Shown: positions 54,379-64,000 of the stretch, in pieces
How positions within the stretch are numbered: position 1 is the first letter of the stretch
Layout: every line of letters starts with the position of its first letter
NCBI GenBank assembly: GCA_037043455.1
Contig: JAWPHD010011198.1
Location: 22,108-86,107, forward strand
DNA: 64,000 nt
Direction of reading: 5' to 3'
From: Cyrtodaria siliqua
Lineage: Eukaryota > Mollusca > Bivalvia > Adapedonta > Hiatellidae
Translations under genes and position numbers: made by a program
The notes under the pieces: model-generated
Seen by the model: the letters and a program-made list of their open reading frames with translations, nothing else
Told to the model about the DNA's origin: nothing
The model's database searches: none

Positions 54379-54668
54379 GTATTAGAAACAAATGCAGCAA
54401 TTTAAATTTTGACCTTTTTAGCAATCACCTGAGGGAAGATCCCAACTGTATATGTGGAAACGGAATTGAGGATGCTGAACATTTCTTGTTTAAATGCAGT
54501 CAATTTATTAATGAAAGAATTCAATTATTTCAAAGAACACGTACATTCCATCCTCTAAGTACAACAAAACTCCTATTTGGCAGTGATAATCGAACAGACG
54601 AAGACAATTTAGCTTTATTTACAGAAGTTCAAATTTATATAAAACGTACTCGCCGTTTTCTTAATTAA
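54379..54668 (+). pseudogene. LINE ORF2 C-terminal fragment, second family
   Basis: NLNFDLFSNHLREDPNCICG then IEDAEHFLFKCSQF: the 'LN.dLf..HL.d.p.C.CG..EDAeHFff.C' zinc-knuckle end of a jockey/CR1-like reverse transcriptase. It ends at TAA in 54666-54668. The upstream 130 bp look related but are out of frame. A different family from 24391 and 57097. Confidence 0.75.
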
Positions 54669-55194
54669 TATGTACCTGTCCCCTGTGATGTTGACGTTGA
54701 GGAGCAGATTATGGGCAGGGTTGGCGAGGGTGGGAACCATGCAGGGATGTTTGGTCGAGACAGCTTGTTCGTTATCGTCAGTGCGCAAAGTAGGAAATGG
54801 AACAAAGTAGGAATATTTTCGTTAATCATATTTGCGAGTATACACTTTGATTTTTGTTTGCTTCATTCAAATAGTCAACATATCAGCAGTATATTAGTAT
54901 AAGAAATTCTAAAGTAAAATAGCTATTTAATCCAGAATATATGATGCATACGTCAGTAGGTAAAGCTAAAACAATTTTGTTTTGAATCATGCGTGCGTAT
55001 AGTTAAAATCACTAACATACTGTGATTTAGTTTGCTAAATGCGTTTGACAAAAGAGCATACAAATACTTAAATGTGTGTGTTTATTTTAAGCCGACACCG
55101 TGGGTGTTCTTACATACCGATTAGGATATCTGCGTTACATTCCGGATAGAAAGTATTTTCTTGCATTCGGGATAAGGCTTTCCGCGTTTTACTT
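54669..55194. other. No recognised feature
   Basis: Possible 3' UTR of the LINE fragment, then AT-rich sequence. Confidence 0.35.
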
Positions 55195-55345
55195 TGAATT
55201 GAATTGGGTTTTAAGGCGCAGCAACACATGCAAGGTTATATGACGCCTAACAGGAATGAAAATGCCAGGCTCATCCTCCACTACCATCAAGATAAAATAT
55301 GTAGAATGGGCCTAAAACCTTCTAGAGTTGCTGCCATTTACGATG
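55195..55345 (-). repeat. AATTC-tailed interspersed repeat, partial inverted copy
   Basis: The complement matches the last 150 bp of 6572-6965 and 58139-58505 (GGTTTTAAGGCGC, AACAC-TGCAAGGTTATATG, CGCCTAACAGGAATGAA). Confidence 0.65.
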
Positions 55346-55426
55346 GAGCCACGTTTCCACGTTTGCGTACGCGGTGTCATGACCTTGAATGAGCATGATA
55401 AAAAATGAAAATAATAATATGAATGT

Positions 55427-55472
55427 GGGGGGGGGGGGGGGGGGGGGGGAGAGTGGGGGGAGGGGTGGGGGT
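55427..55472. repeat. G-run, quadruplex-prone
   Basis: 23 consecutive G, then GAGTGGGGGGAGGGGTGGGGG. Four or more G-tracts on the plus strand. Confidence 0.9.
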
Positions 55473-55710
55473 CCTACCTCTGCATGTGTGGTGTGTTTGC
55501 AGTGGTTGTATTCTACCCCGGCAACCACACGGGGATCCGCGTATTACACGGTGGATGGATGCAAGAAAATTCATAATCGCTAAATATTAAATTAATAACT
55601 AACTCAGAACACAATTATAACTAACGTTGCGACGTAATAACTAACGTTGATGGCGTCAGTTAACTGACTTAAAGTGTAATACATAGATTATTGAACAGCC
55701 CGAATCGATT

Positions 55711-55823
55711 ATTGGGTAATCCTTCACTCGATGGTAGACGTGTTTTGTTTTTTCACTCACTCTCATACGCTCGTTCGTGAAAAGAACCACACGTCTATAC
55801 CACTCTTGAAGGATTTCCCTATA
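55711..55823. repeat. Hairpin (MITE-like)
   Basis: GGGTAATCCTTCACTCGATGGTAGACGTG pairs imperfectly with the CACGTCTATACCACTCTTGAAGGATTTCCC region. A 104-codon frame across it (55656-55970, minus) shows no known domain and is not called. Confidence 0.55.
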
Positions 55824-56579
55824 ATCCATCCCAGCATTTAAATAATCTCTATATATCGATGGTCTAGAATTATAATTATAACGTCGTAAGTGAAAAATCA
55901 TAGTTTTCGGGAAAGTGAAAAAAAACGGACTCATATGATATAAGCTGTAGTTTGCTTTCTCATAAAACAAAGTATTTGTTATTTCAAAAAAATTTTTTTT
56001 TACTTTGTAATCCGAACAATTGCACTTACGACCTTATGTTATTAAATATTCGGAAAGGAAGATGTTCATAAAAAAGTTGTATCTGACAGTTAGACCTTTT
56101 AAAATATGGTAAAAGCGATTATTAAACCACTGTAAGTGTCTTATAAAAGTTTGCTAGTTCATGCTACACCGTTGGTCGAAATGTAGAATACATATGGGAA
56201 CATGCGTGTGATGACAACATTGCAATATTATATATTAGAAAATATTCCATTTTTTAAAGTTAAATCAAACCGGTATAAATAAAAACATGCTCTTATTATT
56301 ATAAATGTAATTAAATAGTAATGGTCACTTAACATACAAATAGTATTAATTTAATTAAATAGTAATGGTAACGTAACATACACATAGAGACACGAATTAT
56401 GTTTCAAATTAATTGTTATAACAATTATAAGAGAACTGGGAGTTGTATTCACTAATGAAAAGAAAACTAATCAATCACGAACAAACACTAACACATGGTC
56501 CTATACCCTTTGTAGTCTATAACGTTACACTGTATTTACCGACTATCTTTTGAAAATGTAAAACTATTCAATTCGTAAC
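55824..56579. other. AT-rich, no recognised feature
   Basis: A short duplicated AATTAAATAGTAATGG segment near 56310 and 56350. Otherwise nothing. Confidence 0.35.
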
Positions 56580-56935
56580 CAGACATTTAATACCCTATAT
56601 ATCCTTACATATCATATCCCCATACCTTATATATCCTTATGTAATATATCCCCATACCCTCTATATAATATAGAGGGTATGGGAACATATTATATAGGGA
56701 TATATAGGGTATGTGGATATTATACTTACATAATAACTATATCCCCATACGCTATATGTCCTTGCATAATATGTCCCATACCCTCTATATCCTTATATAA
56801 TATGTCCCCGTACTCTCTATATACTTATATATTATAACCCCATGAATACCCCTTTTATCCTTACATAATATGTCCCCGTACTCTCTAAATGCTTTCGTAA
56901 TATGCCTACGTACTCTCTATATCCTTCATAACAAG
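56580..56935. repeat. Degenerate TATATCC-CCATACCC tandem repeat with palindrome
   Basis: About 12 units of 25-30 bp, ATATCCTTACATAATAT(A/G)TCCCC(A/G)TAC-C. 56650-56700 contains the perfect inverted stretch CCATACCCTCTATATAATAT / AGAGGGTATGG. Confidence 0.75.
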
Positions 56936-57096
56936 TTTATCATCATATACAATATGCAAACATTATTCGTGACAGAATAAACAAAACAAACAAACAACAA
57001 AAACATAATTTCGCACACTTGTTTCAAATAAATTGTATTATTGAATAATTTGAAATATTAAATAATTGAATAAATATGTGGAAATGACACTGAACT

Positions 57097-57753
57097 TTAA
57101 CTTACGCAAATTAAATTTAATATTAAATTAAAAAACAATTTTGTTCTCATTATCACAAAAGCATTAACACAAATAATTAATTGATAGTAGTTTTGATTAA
57201 ACAATAAATCATTACGAGAATCAAATGCTTCTTTTATAAACCAAGATAAATTAAACAACTCTTTCTTATTACGTGTTTTCATTAGCTCTATGAATTTTAA
57301 AACACTTGGACGTTTATAATAGTACTTTTTAATGTATTTTCTTCTTATATTAACATATACAGGACAAATCAAAACAAAATGGTATTCATCTTCAATGTCA
57401 TTAAAATTACAAATGGTACAATAACGTTGGTTTCTTTCTAATCTGTTCTGTGCGTAGCGCCCAGTTTCAATTCGCAGTGAATGCGACGATAGTCTTAGTT
57501 TTGATAAAACAATTCGCAACTTATATGGCAAAATATCGAGATATGGTTCATATTCAAAATTGCCTTTAAAATGTAAATACATTGACAAAACTCTATTATT
57601 TACAACATCGCTGTTCCACTTTTGAACAAAACAATCGACTAAACGCTGTTTAAAAACAGTATGAAATGTTTTCAAAGGAACACTATTTGGATTATTCCAA
57701 ACATAGCCAAAACCATACTCGTTTAGAAGCTTTATAATATTCATTATAAGCAA
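57097..57753 (-). pseudogene. LINE ORF2 C-terminal fragment
   Basis: 218 codons on the minus strand without a frame break. LSKLRLSSHSLRIETGRYAQ followed by CTICN, EDEYHF and ICP gives a complete CCHC-like knuckle, then IRRKYIKKYYYKRPS. This is the reverse-transcriptase C-terminal region of the same LINE family as 24391-24795. The catalytic RT and endonuclease parts are absent, so the copy is 5'-truncated and not autonomous. Its open frame suggests a fairly recent insertion. Confidence 0.8.
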
Positions 57754-58138
57754 GCGGCTTCTCTACAGAGATAAGTTACCGTAGATACTCCAAATTAATG
57801 ATAATCCGTTTATTCACCCGGTAATAAGTCGGTGAGAGTCGGGGTGGGCCACCCCTCAACAAACTTTACAAATATATATGTATTATGCATCATATTTATA
57901 GATAAACAGTTTTCAAAATATTAAAAAATAATCAAGAAATGCATATCATGATTAGAAACTGTATACATGGGGAGTTTATTTTTAATGTCTTTACAATTTC
58001 AAAAGAAGACAAATAAAATTTTGATGAAATGGGGAAATCTGCAATCTGCGTGTCCCTTTAAATCTTGAAAGCAGAAAACATTGACAAAATTGTCAAACTA
58101 TTTATATTGTTACTTTAATACGCCTTCATTGATCATTG
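57754..58138. other. No recognised feature
   Basis: AT-rich. GCGTGTCCCTTTAAA at about 58045-58062 resembles the right end of the TTAA MITE at 18253 and may be a solo end. Confidence 0.35.
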
Positions 58139-58505
58139 TGGTTCCTGGGACCCCGTTTGGTTCCGGGGCAAAGAATAGGGCCACTGCAGATCCCGTTGGA
58201 GGGGTAGGCAGAGGGGTAGACCTCCACCCAAATTCATGTTTTGTTCATGCTGCATTGTTTCAGGTGCCATCTCGCTCAAATCACTAGAGCAGTGGCAGAA
58301 AAACAATAAACGTGGCTCCAGCGTAAATAGAGTCTCTACAATAGAATTTGCAGCAACTCTGCAGTTCTGCAGGTGACAAGGTTCTAGGCCCATTCTCCAT
58401 ATGTTATCTCCATATACATGGAGTATGAGCCTGGCATGTTCATGCCTGTTAGGCGCCATATAACCTTTCATGTGTTGGTGCGCCTTAAAACCCCAATTCA
58501 ATTTA
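58139..58505 (+). repeat. AATTC-tailed interspersed repeat, copy 2
   Basis: Near-complete second copy of 6572-6965, same orientation. The copies differ by a 25-bp internal gain or loss and scattered substitutions. Confidence 0.75.
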
Positions 58506-58546
58506 TTGATAATTGTAAGGATATGGTGTACAATTAATATTCTTGC

Positions 58547-58831
58547 ACATTACGTGGTCCCGCCTTAATTCCATTAAGCGACGGGAAAGCTTCTATTAGC
58601 CGGATTTTATAATGGATATTTCGACAATAAAAAACATTTAAAAATATGTTTACTGAAAAAATGCGATAACTTGCTTAACATTACCTGTTTAGTATTTTAA
58701 TTTTACAATATGCAACCCTTTAAGCTGAAATTCAGATTTTATTTTATTTCATACCCCAGCCAACCCCGATTTCTCTTCTTGGAGAAGGGGTTGGATTGGG
58801 TATGAAAGTTAACACTCGGACCACGTAATGT
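58547..58831. mobile_element. MITE with ACATTACGTGGTCC ends
   Basis: A perfect terminal inverted pair: ACATTACGTGGTCC at the left and GGACCACGTAATGT at the right, 285 bp. A second hairpin, CATACCC...CCAACCCC / GGGGTTGG...GGGTATG, lies at 58750-58805. No transposase. Confidence 0.75.
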
Positions 58832-59331
58832 AAAACAGATTATTCAATAAAGAGTTGTCAACACAATAATTTATTAAGCGCATCATAGAGCTTATCTTCG
58901 CTGAACACCCTTACTCAACTTTCGCCGGTAATAAATGCTTATTTATAAAACATGTAATCAATTAACGGTATTGTATATAAAGTGTTTAGATAAAACGTCT
59001 ATACTTTTCACAGCAGAGAAGCACACGTTACCGGAACACAGTCTTGTCTAGACATCCTTGTATTGGTTCCAGCGAAAGTAAGAGTTCTACTTTGTAACAG
59101 GGTACCTAACCGGAAATAAAACTGAAGTCAACACATACAGGTTGGTTAGCACAGCACTCGTAAATGAAGACAAAACGCCGTTCCGTCGAGTCCATTGAGG
59201 TCACGTTTTCTCATGTTTTGTTTAAGCAATGCGCTGTGTTTTGTCTTTACATATTCTAGATTTATATAAAGAAACAAAGAACTGTATAGCATCTTTAATT
59301 CCTGCGACGTGGTCTTGATTTGGGAGGAAAC
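58832..59331. other. No recognised feature
   Basis: Contains the left GGAAAC target copy (59326-59331) of the next element. Otherwise unremarkable. Confidence 0.4.
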
Positions 59332-60617
59332 TATGGTGGCTGATATGTGCCATCTCGTTTTTTAGTTATTTCGCCGCGAAATAACGCCGAGCGAAATAAC
59401 GCCGGGCGAAAAGACGCCGGGCGAAATAACGAAAAGACGAAAACGACGCCGAGCGAAATAACGAAAAGACGAAAAAACGCCGGGCGAAATAACGAAATAA
59501 CGCCGGGCGAAATGACGCCAAGCGAAATAACGAAAAAACGCCGGGCGAAATAACGCCAATCGAAAAGACGATAAATAGTCAGAACGCCGGCAAAAAGACA
59601 AAATCACTGGTTCTATGGAGTCCGCCTTTGCCCATCCGAGTGTCGGACTGCGACTCGAAACAATTCACAGGTGTCAGAAGGTGTGGGTTGCTGAGGTGGT
59701 AAAGCGTGCTCAGATACACAACCTAGCACCCAACACGCTATCCTACCCAAAGTATTCACACAATCGTCCTCCGAACACGCACTCCTATATATCCCAGCTA
59801 TCCACACCTCACCAAGCACGCTATCCTAATTCCTCCTAACATCGAGCATGCTATCCTACCAATACTATTAGTGTATCTTAACACTGAGCACGCTATCACA
59901 CCCAAGCAATTCATAGCACGCTATCCTACCCAAGTAACTCACGCCTCCTAACACCGAACAAGCTATCCTACACCAGCTACAAACAACTGATATCAAGCCC
60001 TAGCTACCCACATCTAGCGTCGAGCACGCTATCATGCCCCAGTTGTTCACATCTTGCACCAAGTGCGCTATCGAGCCCGGCTTCTACACATCATATCACC
60101 GAGAACGCTAGCCTACCTATCTACCCACATGTCCTAGCATCGAACACGCTGCATTCCCCAGTTATTCACAGCTCCTAGCACCAAACACGCTATCATGTCC
60201 AAGCAATCAACATGTGAGGAACCGAGCATGCACGCTATTCTACCACAGCTACCCACACCTCCTAGCACTTGTGGGTTGTTTCTAATCTCGGTCCGATACT
60301 CGAATGAACGAAGGCGGACTCCACATGACCTGGCGGGGTTTTGTCTTTTCGCACGGCATTTTGACTATTTGTCATCTTTTCGCTTGGCGTTATTTCGCCC
60401 GGCGTTTTTTCGTTATTTCGCTTGGCGTCTTTTTGCTCGGCGTTATTTCGTTATTTCGCCCAGCGTTGATTTTTTTTTGTCTTTTCGTTATTTCGCTCGG
60501 CGTTTTTTTCGTCTTTTCGTTATTTCGTCCGGCGTCTTTTCGCCCGGCGTTATTTCGCTCGGCGTTATTTCGCGGCGAAATAACGAAACAACGAGATGGC
60601 ACATATCAGCCACCATA
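59332..60617. mobile_element. Complete foldback element with CGCCGGGCGAAA word arms and GGAAAC target duplication
   Basis: The terminal inverted repeats begin TATGGTGGCTGATATGTGCC and end with its complement at 60617. GGAAAC directly precedes (59326-59331) and follows (60618-60623). Arms of about 260-280 bp consist of CGCCGGGCGAAA, TAACGAAAAGACG and related words in opposite orientation. The inner arm segments also pair (TGGAGTCCGCCTT and CGGACTGCGA... with their complements near 60265-60325). The centre, 59700-60255, is a degenerate array of AGCACGCTATCCTACCC and CTCCTAACACCGA words. No transposase. Confidence 0.8.
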
Positions 60618-60644
60618 GGAAACAGAACCGGGAGAAAATCCCTG

Positions 60645-60735
60645 TGTCCAAGTAAGTGACCACCAAGACGGGCATTCGCACCAGGTTTGCACTGATGTGA
60701 ACTGACTGCCTTACCAACTATGCTACGTGGAGTTC
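60645..60735 (-). repeat. Possible tRNA relic or SINE head
   Basis: The minus strand reads ACGTAGCATAGTTGGTAAGG ... CTGGTGCGAATGCCCG: tRNA-like A and B boxes in plausible spacing, but the stems do not close properly. Weak. Confidence 0.35.
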
Positions 60736-60889
60736 AAGATGTTATACGGCTATTTGGACATTCGTAAAATTATAAACATATTATTTTTTTAATGTTTAAT
60801 TAATTTAGTAATGTGCTGGTTAACATAGGCGGTGGCGTACTGCGGATACGGAAGGTCGAGTCATACGAAATACTTATAAAACAAGAAAT

Positions 60890-61345
60890 ATCACTGTAAG
60901 TGACAAATGCCCACGAAGTGACATTTGACCTCTAAGTATGGCCTTGACCTTGGAGCCACGGACCTGGATTTTGTGCGCGACACGTCGTTTGGTTGTGGTG
61001 AGCACTTGTGCCAAGTTATTTGAAAATCCGTCGAGGCATGCACAAGTTATTGACCGGACACTATTTGACCTTTGACCTCTAAGTGTGACCTTGACATTGA
61101 AGACATGGGTTTTGCGCGCGACACATCGTCTTGTTGTGGTGAGCACTTGTGCCAAGTTATTTGAAAATTCATCCATGAATGCCAGAGTTATTGACCGGAC
61201 ACGATTTGACTTTTGACCTCCAAGTGTGACCTTGACATTGAAGACCTGGGTTTTGCGCGCGACACATCGTCTTGTTATGGTGATCACATTATTTAAAACT
61301 CCCTGCAGGGGTTTAGAAGATACAGTCCAGACACGAACTGCGGAC
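60890..61345 (-). repeat. Tandem units, inverted relatives of 8275-8870
   Basis: Three units of about 148 bp: TTTGACCTCTAAGTGTGACC, TTGACCTTGGAGCC, TTTTGCGCGCGACACATCGT, GTGGTGAGCACTTGTGCC. The minus strand contains AGGTCAAAGGTCAAAT. Confidence 0.75.
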
Positions 61346-61435
61346 TGACGGACGGACGGACGGCATAAAAAAAGCTTTAACTTCCCTGCTTTACGCTCTG
61401 TATATATAAAGGGGCTGATCGGTCAGTTGTCACCG

Positions 61436-61735
61436 AAGCATTGTGGTGTAGTGGTTATAGCGTTTGCCCTGCATTCGGGAGGTCGTGGGTTCGAGTCCCC
61501 TGACCGCGTCATACCAAGGACTTTAAAAATGGAGTAGTCACTTGTAACACTTGCCTGACGAGCAAATAATGGGTAGTGCTGCGACTGATTGACCAGTGTC
61601 AGAATAATGTGACTGGCGGGTGGGGGTATCATGTCTACTACGGCGTGGTATTCCAGTGTGGTAGCACTATAAAGAAACCATTGAGTTCGCTGCTTCAAGT
61701 AGACATATCATCACATCACACAACAACACACAGAT
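61436..61735 (+). mobile_element. tRNA-derived SINE, second family
   Basis: Head: AGCATTGTGGTGTAGTGGTT (A box), an anticodon stem-loop around CTGCATT (GCA), and GTGGGTTCGAGTCCCC (B box). Body: ACTGGCGGGTGGGGGTATCA, TACGGCGTGGTATTCCAGTG; tail of CACA repeats. A second copy of the body only lies at 61838-61935. Confidence 0.75.
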
Positions 61736-61837
61736 AAAAGTCCAGACATTGTGCCTATAATCGTCAGGTAGGACGCCTGTCGTAGGTGGCGGACTATAAT
61801 CCTTAGAAATACACACACACACACACAGTTGTCAACA

Positions 61838-61935
61838 TAATGTGACGGATTGGGGTTTCATGTCAAGTGTACGGCGTGGTATTGCAGTGTGGCAGCACCA
61901 CACAGTCGAGCATACATATCGACATATCATGCGTC
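61838..61935 (+). repeat. SINE body fragment
   Basis: CATAATGTGACGG, TTTCATGTCAAGTGTACGGC, GTGGTATTGCAGTGTGGCAG and GACATATCAT match the body of the SINE at 61436-61735, preceded by a (CA)n run. Confidence 0.65.
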
Positions 61936-61979
61936 CATTTAAATTGTATATAAAAACAAGAGCTGTCGGAGAACAGCGC

Positions 61980-63801
61980 AGCTCGACTATTCGATTTTTC
62001 AGGGAAGAATACATTTATAGCTAGTATATACCATCAGAAAACAAGGCTACAACAATGTGGGGTCGGGTTGGGAGCACAACATAACTATGTGTAAGAATTG
62101 ACCAAAACTACACAGAAATAAAAAAAATAAAAATAGGGGACAACATATATGTGTAAGAATTGACTAAAGCAACACAGAAATATGTAAAAAAAAAAAAAGT
62201 TTTAAGTGGTGGGGGGCAACATATATGTGTAAGAATTGACTAAAACAACAAAGAAATATGTAAAAAAATAAATTAAAAAAAAAAGTTTCAAGTGTGGGGG
62301 GAAGGGTGGGAGAGGCGGCGGGCTGGGGGGTGGGAGCGGGGAAGGTTGCAACATATATGTGTAAGAATTGAATAAACCAACACAGAAATATGTAAAAAAA
62401 AAAATATATATTAGATTTTCAAGTTGGGGTGGGGTGGGGGCTGGGGGAGCGGGGATGAGAGGCGGGAGTGGGTTGTGGGGGGGGGGGGGGGAGGGGGCAA
62501 CATATATGTGTCAGAATTGACTAAAGCAACACAGAAATATGTAAAAAAAATAGTTTCAAGTGGGGGTTGGGTGGGGGGTGGAGCGGGGGTGAGAGGCAGG
62601 GGAGTGAGTTGTGTGGGGGGAGGGGGCATATATGTGTAAGAATTGACAACAACAACAAAGAAATATGTAAATAAAAAAAATAAAATAAAAAAAGTTTCAA
62701 GTCAGTCTGTGGGGGGTGGGAGGGAGGGGGAAGGGGGAGGGGTGAGAGGCGGGGGGGGGGGGGCGGGTTGCAACATATATGTGTAAGAATTGACTAAAAC
62801 AACACAGAAATATGTAAAAAAATAAAAATTCAAAAATTAGATTTTCAAGTGGGGGTGGGGTGTGGGGGTGGAGCGGGGGTGAGAGGCGGGAGCGGGTTTG
62901 GGTGTGTGTGTGTGTTTGGGGGGGGGGGGGGGGGGGGCAACATATATTTGTAAGAATTGACTAAAACAACAAAGAAATATGTAAAAAAATATATATATAT
63001 AAAAAATAAAAAAGGCGTGGAGGGGAGTGGGGGTATGTGGGGGGGGGGGGGGGAGGAGGGAGCCCATGCCCCAATATGGGTGAAGTAATAAGATGCATAA
63101 TGCTATGACAAATCCCAAACCAAAAGTATAGATATATAAATGCTTACATGCACACCTAGATCTGCCTTTATTGCACATTTTATGGGCCATCACAATTTGG
63201 GTTCCATGGGAGCCCAGAATTTGCAGAAGACAAAATTACTTATCCAACCCTTTACAGCATACTATAAGGTAACCAATTCCAAAATTTAGTTCAGCTATGA
63301 CAAGAAATGTAAGATATATAGACCTGTAAACACAGCTTACACGCACAATTTGATGTGAAACAGACATATTTTAAGGGCTATCAGAATTTGGGTTCCATGG
63401 GAGCCCAGGGGTTACGGGAATCAAAATTGCTTATGCAGCCCTTAAGATAATGCTATAAGGAAGCCCATGGCCAAATGTGGTTGTGCTAGGGTAAGAATTG
63501 TAAGAGACATAGACCTGTAAACACAGCTTACACGCAAAATTTGATGTGAAACAGACATATATTAAGGGCTATCATAATTTGGGTTCCATGGGAGCCCATG
63601 GGTTACAGGAACCAAAATTGTTTATGCAGCCCTCAAGATAATGCTATAAGGAAGCCCATGGCCAAATTTGGTTGTGCTAGGATAAGAAATGTAAGAGATA
63701 TAGACTTGTAAACACAGCTTACAAGCAAACCTTGATGTGGGACGCCGACGCCGACCCCGTGGTGATTACATAAGCTCTCTTATTCTTCGAATAGTCGAGC
63801 T
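61980..63801 (-). mobile_element. TIR element with G-rich internal arrays, copy 2 (inverted)
   Basis: AGCTCGACTATT at 61980-61991 and AATAGTCGAGCT at 63790-63801. Minus-strand order and sequence match 7341-10206: the GGGAGCCCA...ACACAGCTTAC units lie at the right and the arrays of CAACATATATGTGTAAGAAT, ACACAGAAATATGTAAAAAA and G-rich tracts at the left. Twenty or so bases outside the left end (CAAGAGCTGTCGGAGAACAG) are shared too, so the true element may be slightly longer. Reading frames are shadows. Confidence 0.7.
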
Positions 63802-64000
63802 AAAAAGGTATTTTCATGAATTGTACTTTAAACAGACTGAACATAAAACTTGAACTTTGAGATAATGTAACTCTTTAAATGTACTTTTAATATTAATACA
63901 GACTGAGCAATGAAATTTAACTCTGGTTCATAAGGGTGCTTGTTTTTAACACAAACAATGCTTCCTTGACAGGAAGAATAAAATATAGAAACGGATTTCC
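63802..64000. other. AT-rich window end, nothing recognised
   Basis: No feature supported. Confidence 0.4.

Noticed and set aside
55656..55970. 104-codon minus-strand frame
   Set aside because: It spans a hairpin element and shows no recognisable domain or splice context.
59347..60659. Frames of 154, 104, 81 and 68 codons in the word-array element
   Set aside because: Same cause: the short words lack stop codons in several frames. No protein family is visible.
61438..61515. Functional tRNA-Cys gene
   Set aside because: A and B boxes and an anticodon loop exist, but it continues directly into a SINE body that is duplicated at 61838.

Overview
The window is animal nuclear DNA, almost certainly from a bivalve mollusc. 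Spliced genes have GT-AG introns, coding density is very low, and the rest is packed with tRNA-derived SINEs, LINE 3' ends, foldback/TIR elements and degenerate satellites. Many of these repeats carry the AGGTCAAAGGTCA and GGTCACCATGACC words that I associate with bivalve genomes. I do not name a species.

Main content: (1) 3690-5744 (+) is an apparently intronless 684-codon gene for a TRIM-like protein without RING or B-box: coiled coil, proline-rich linker with PSAP and PPPY motifs, and an NHL-like propeller. (2) 22005-22397 (+) is the first exon of a THAP zinc-finger gene. It faces a short acidic N-terminal exon on the minus strand at 23595-23750. (3) 29882-48647 (-) is best read as ONE ten-exon gene. 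The exons, found by hand from homology and splice sites, join in compatible phases into a secreted protein of about 768 residues: signal peptide, propeptide, astacin metalloprotease, C-type-lectin-like domain, kringle, and an Asn/Lys/Arg-rich basic tail. Exon 3 has a one-base frameshift in an 8-base homopolymer, either an assembly error or a real lesion. The last intron holds about 38 tandem copies of a 45-bp unit. Each unit looks like a complete 3' splice-site module: CTAAC branch-like word, T-rich stretch, ACAG/GTGACCAC.

The rest is repeats. 449-1522 is a nested foldback element. 7341-10206 (+) and 61980-63801 (-) are two inverted copies of a TIR element filled with C-rich (G-rich in the other copy) unit arrays. 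12456-14494 is a TIR-bounded 146-bp satellite carrying DR1-type nuclear-receptor words, inside a wider field of diverged 100-150-bp units (11930-20290). 15806-16530, 53665-54248 and 59332-60617 are foldback elements whose arms are built from short repeated words; the last has a 6-bp target duplication. At least seven copies of one tRNA-like SINE lie in 33-53 kb, four or more of them in introns of the astacin gene. LINE C-terminal fragments occur at 24.4, 53.3, 54.4 and 57.1 kb, and a RecQ-like helicase relic at 27.8 kb.

The most original biology is the astacin-lectin-kringle fusion together with the splice-acceptor array in its last intron. All gene models rest on reading the sequence only; no transcripts or database searches were available.
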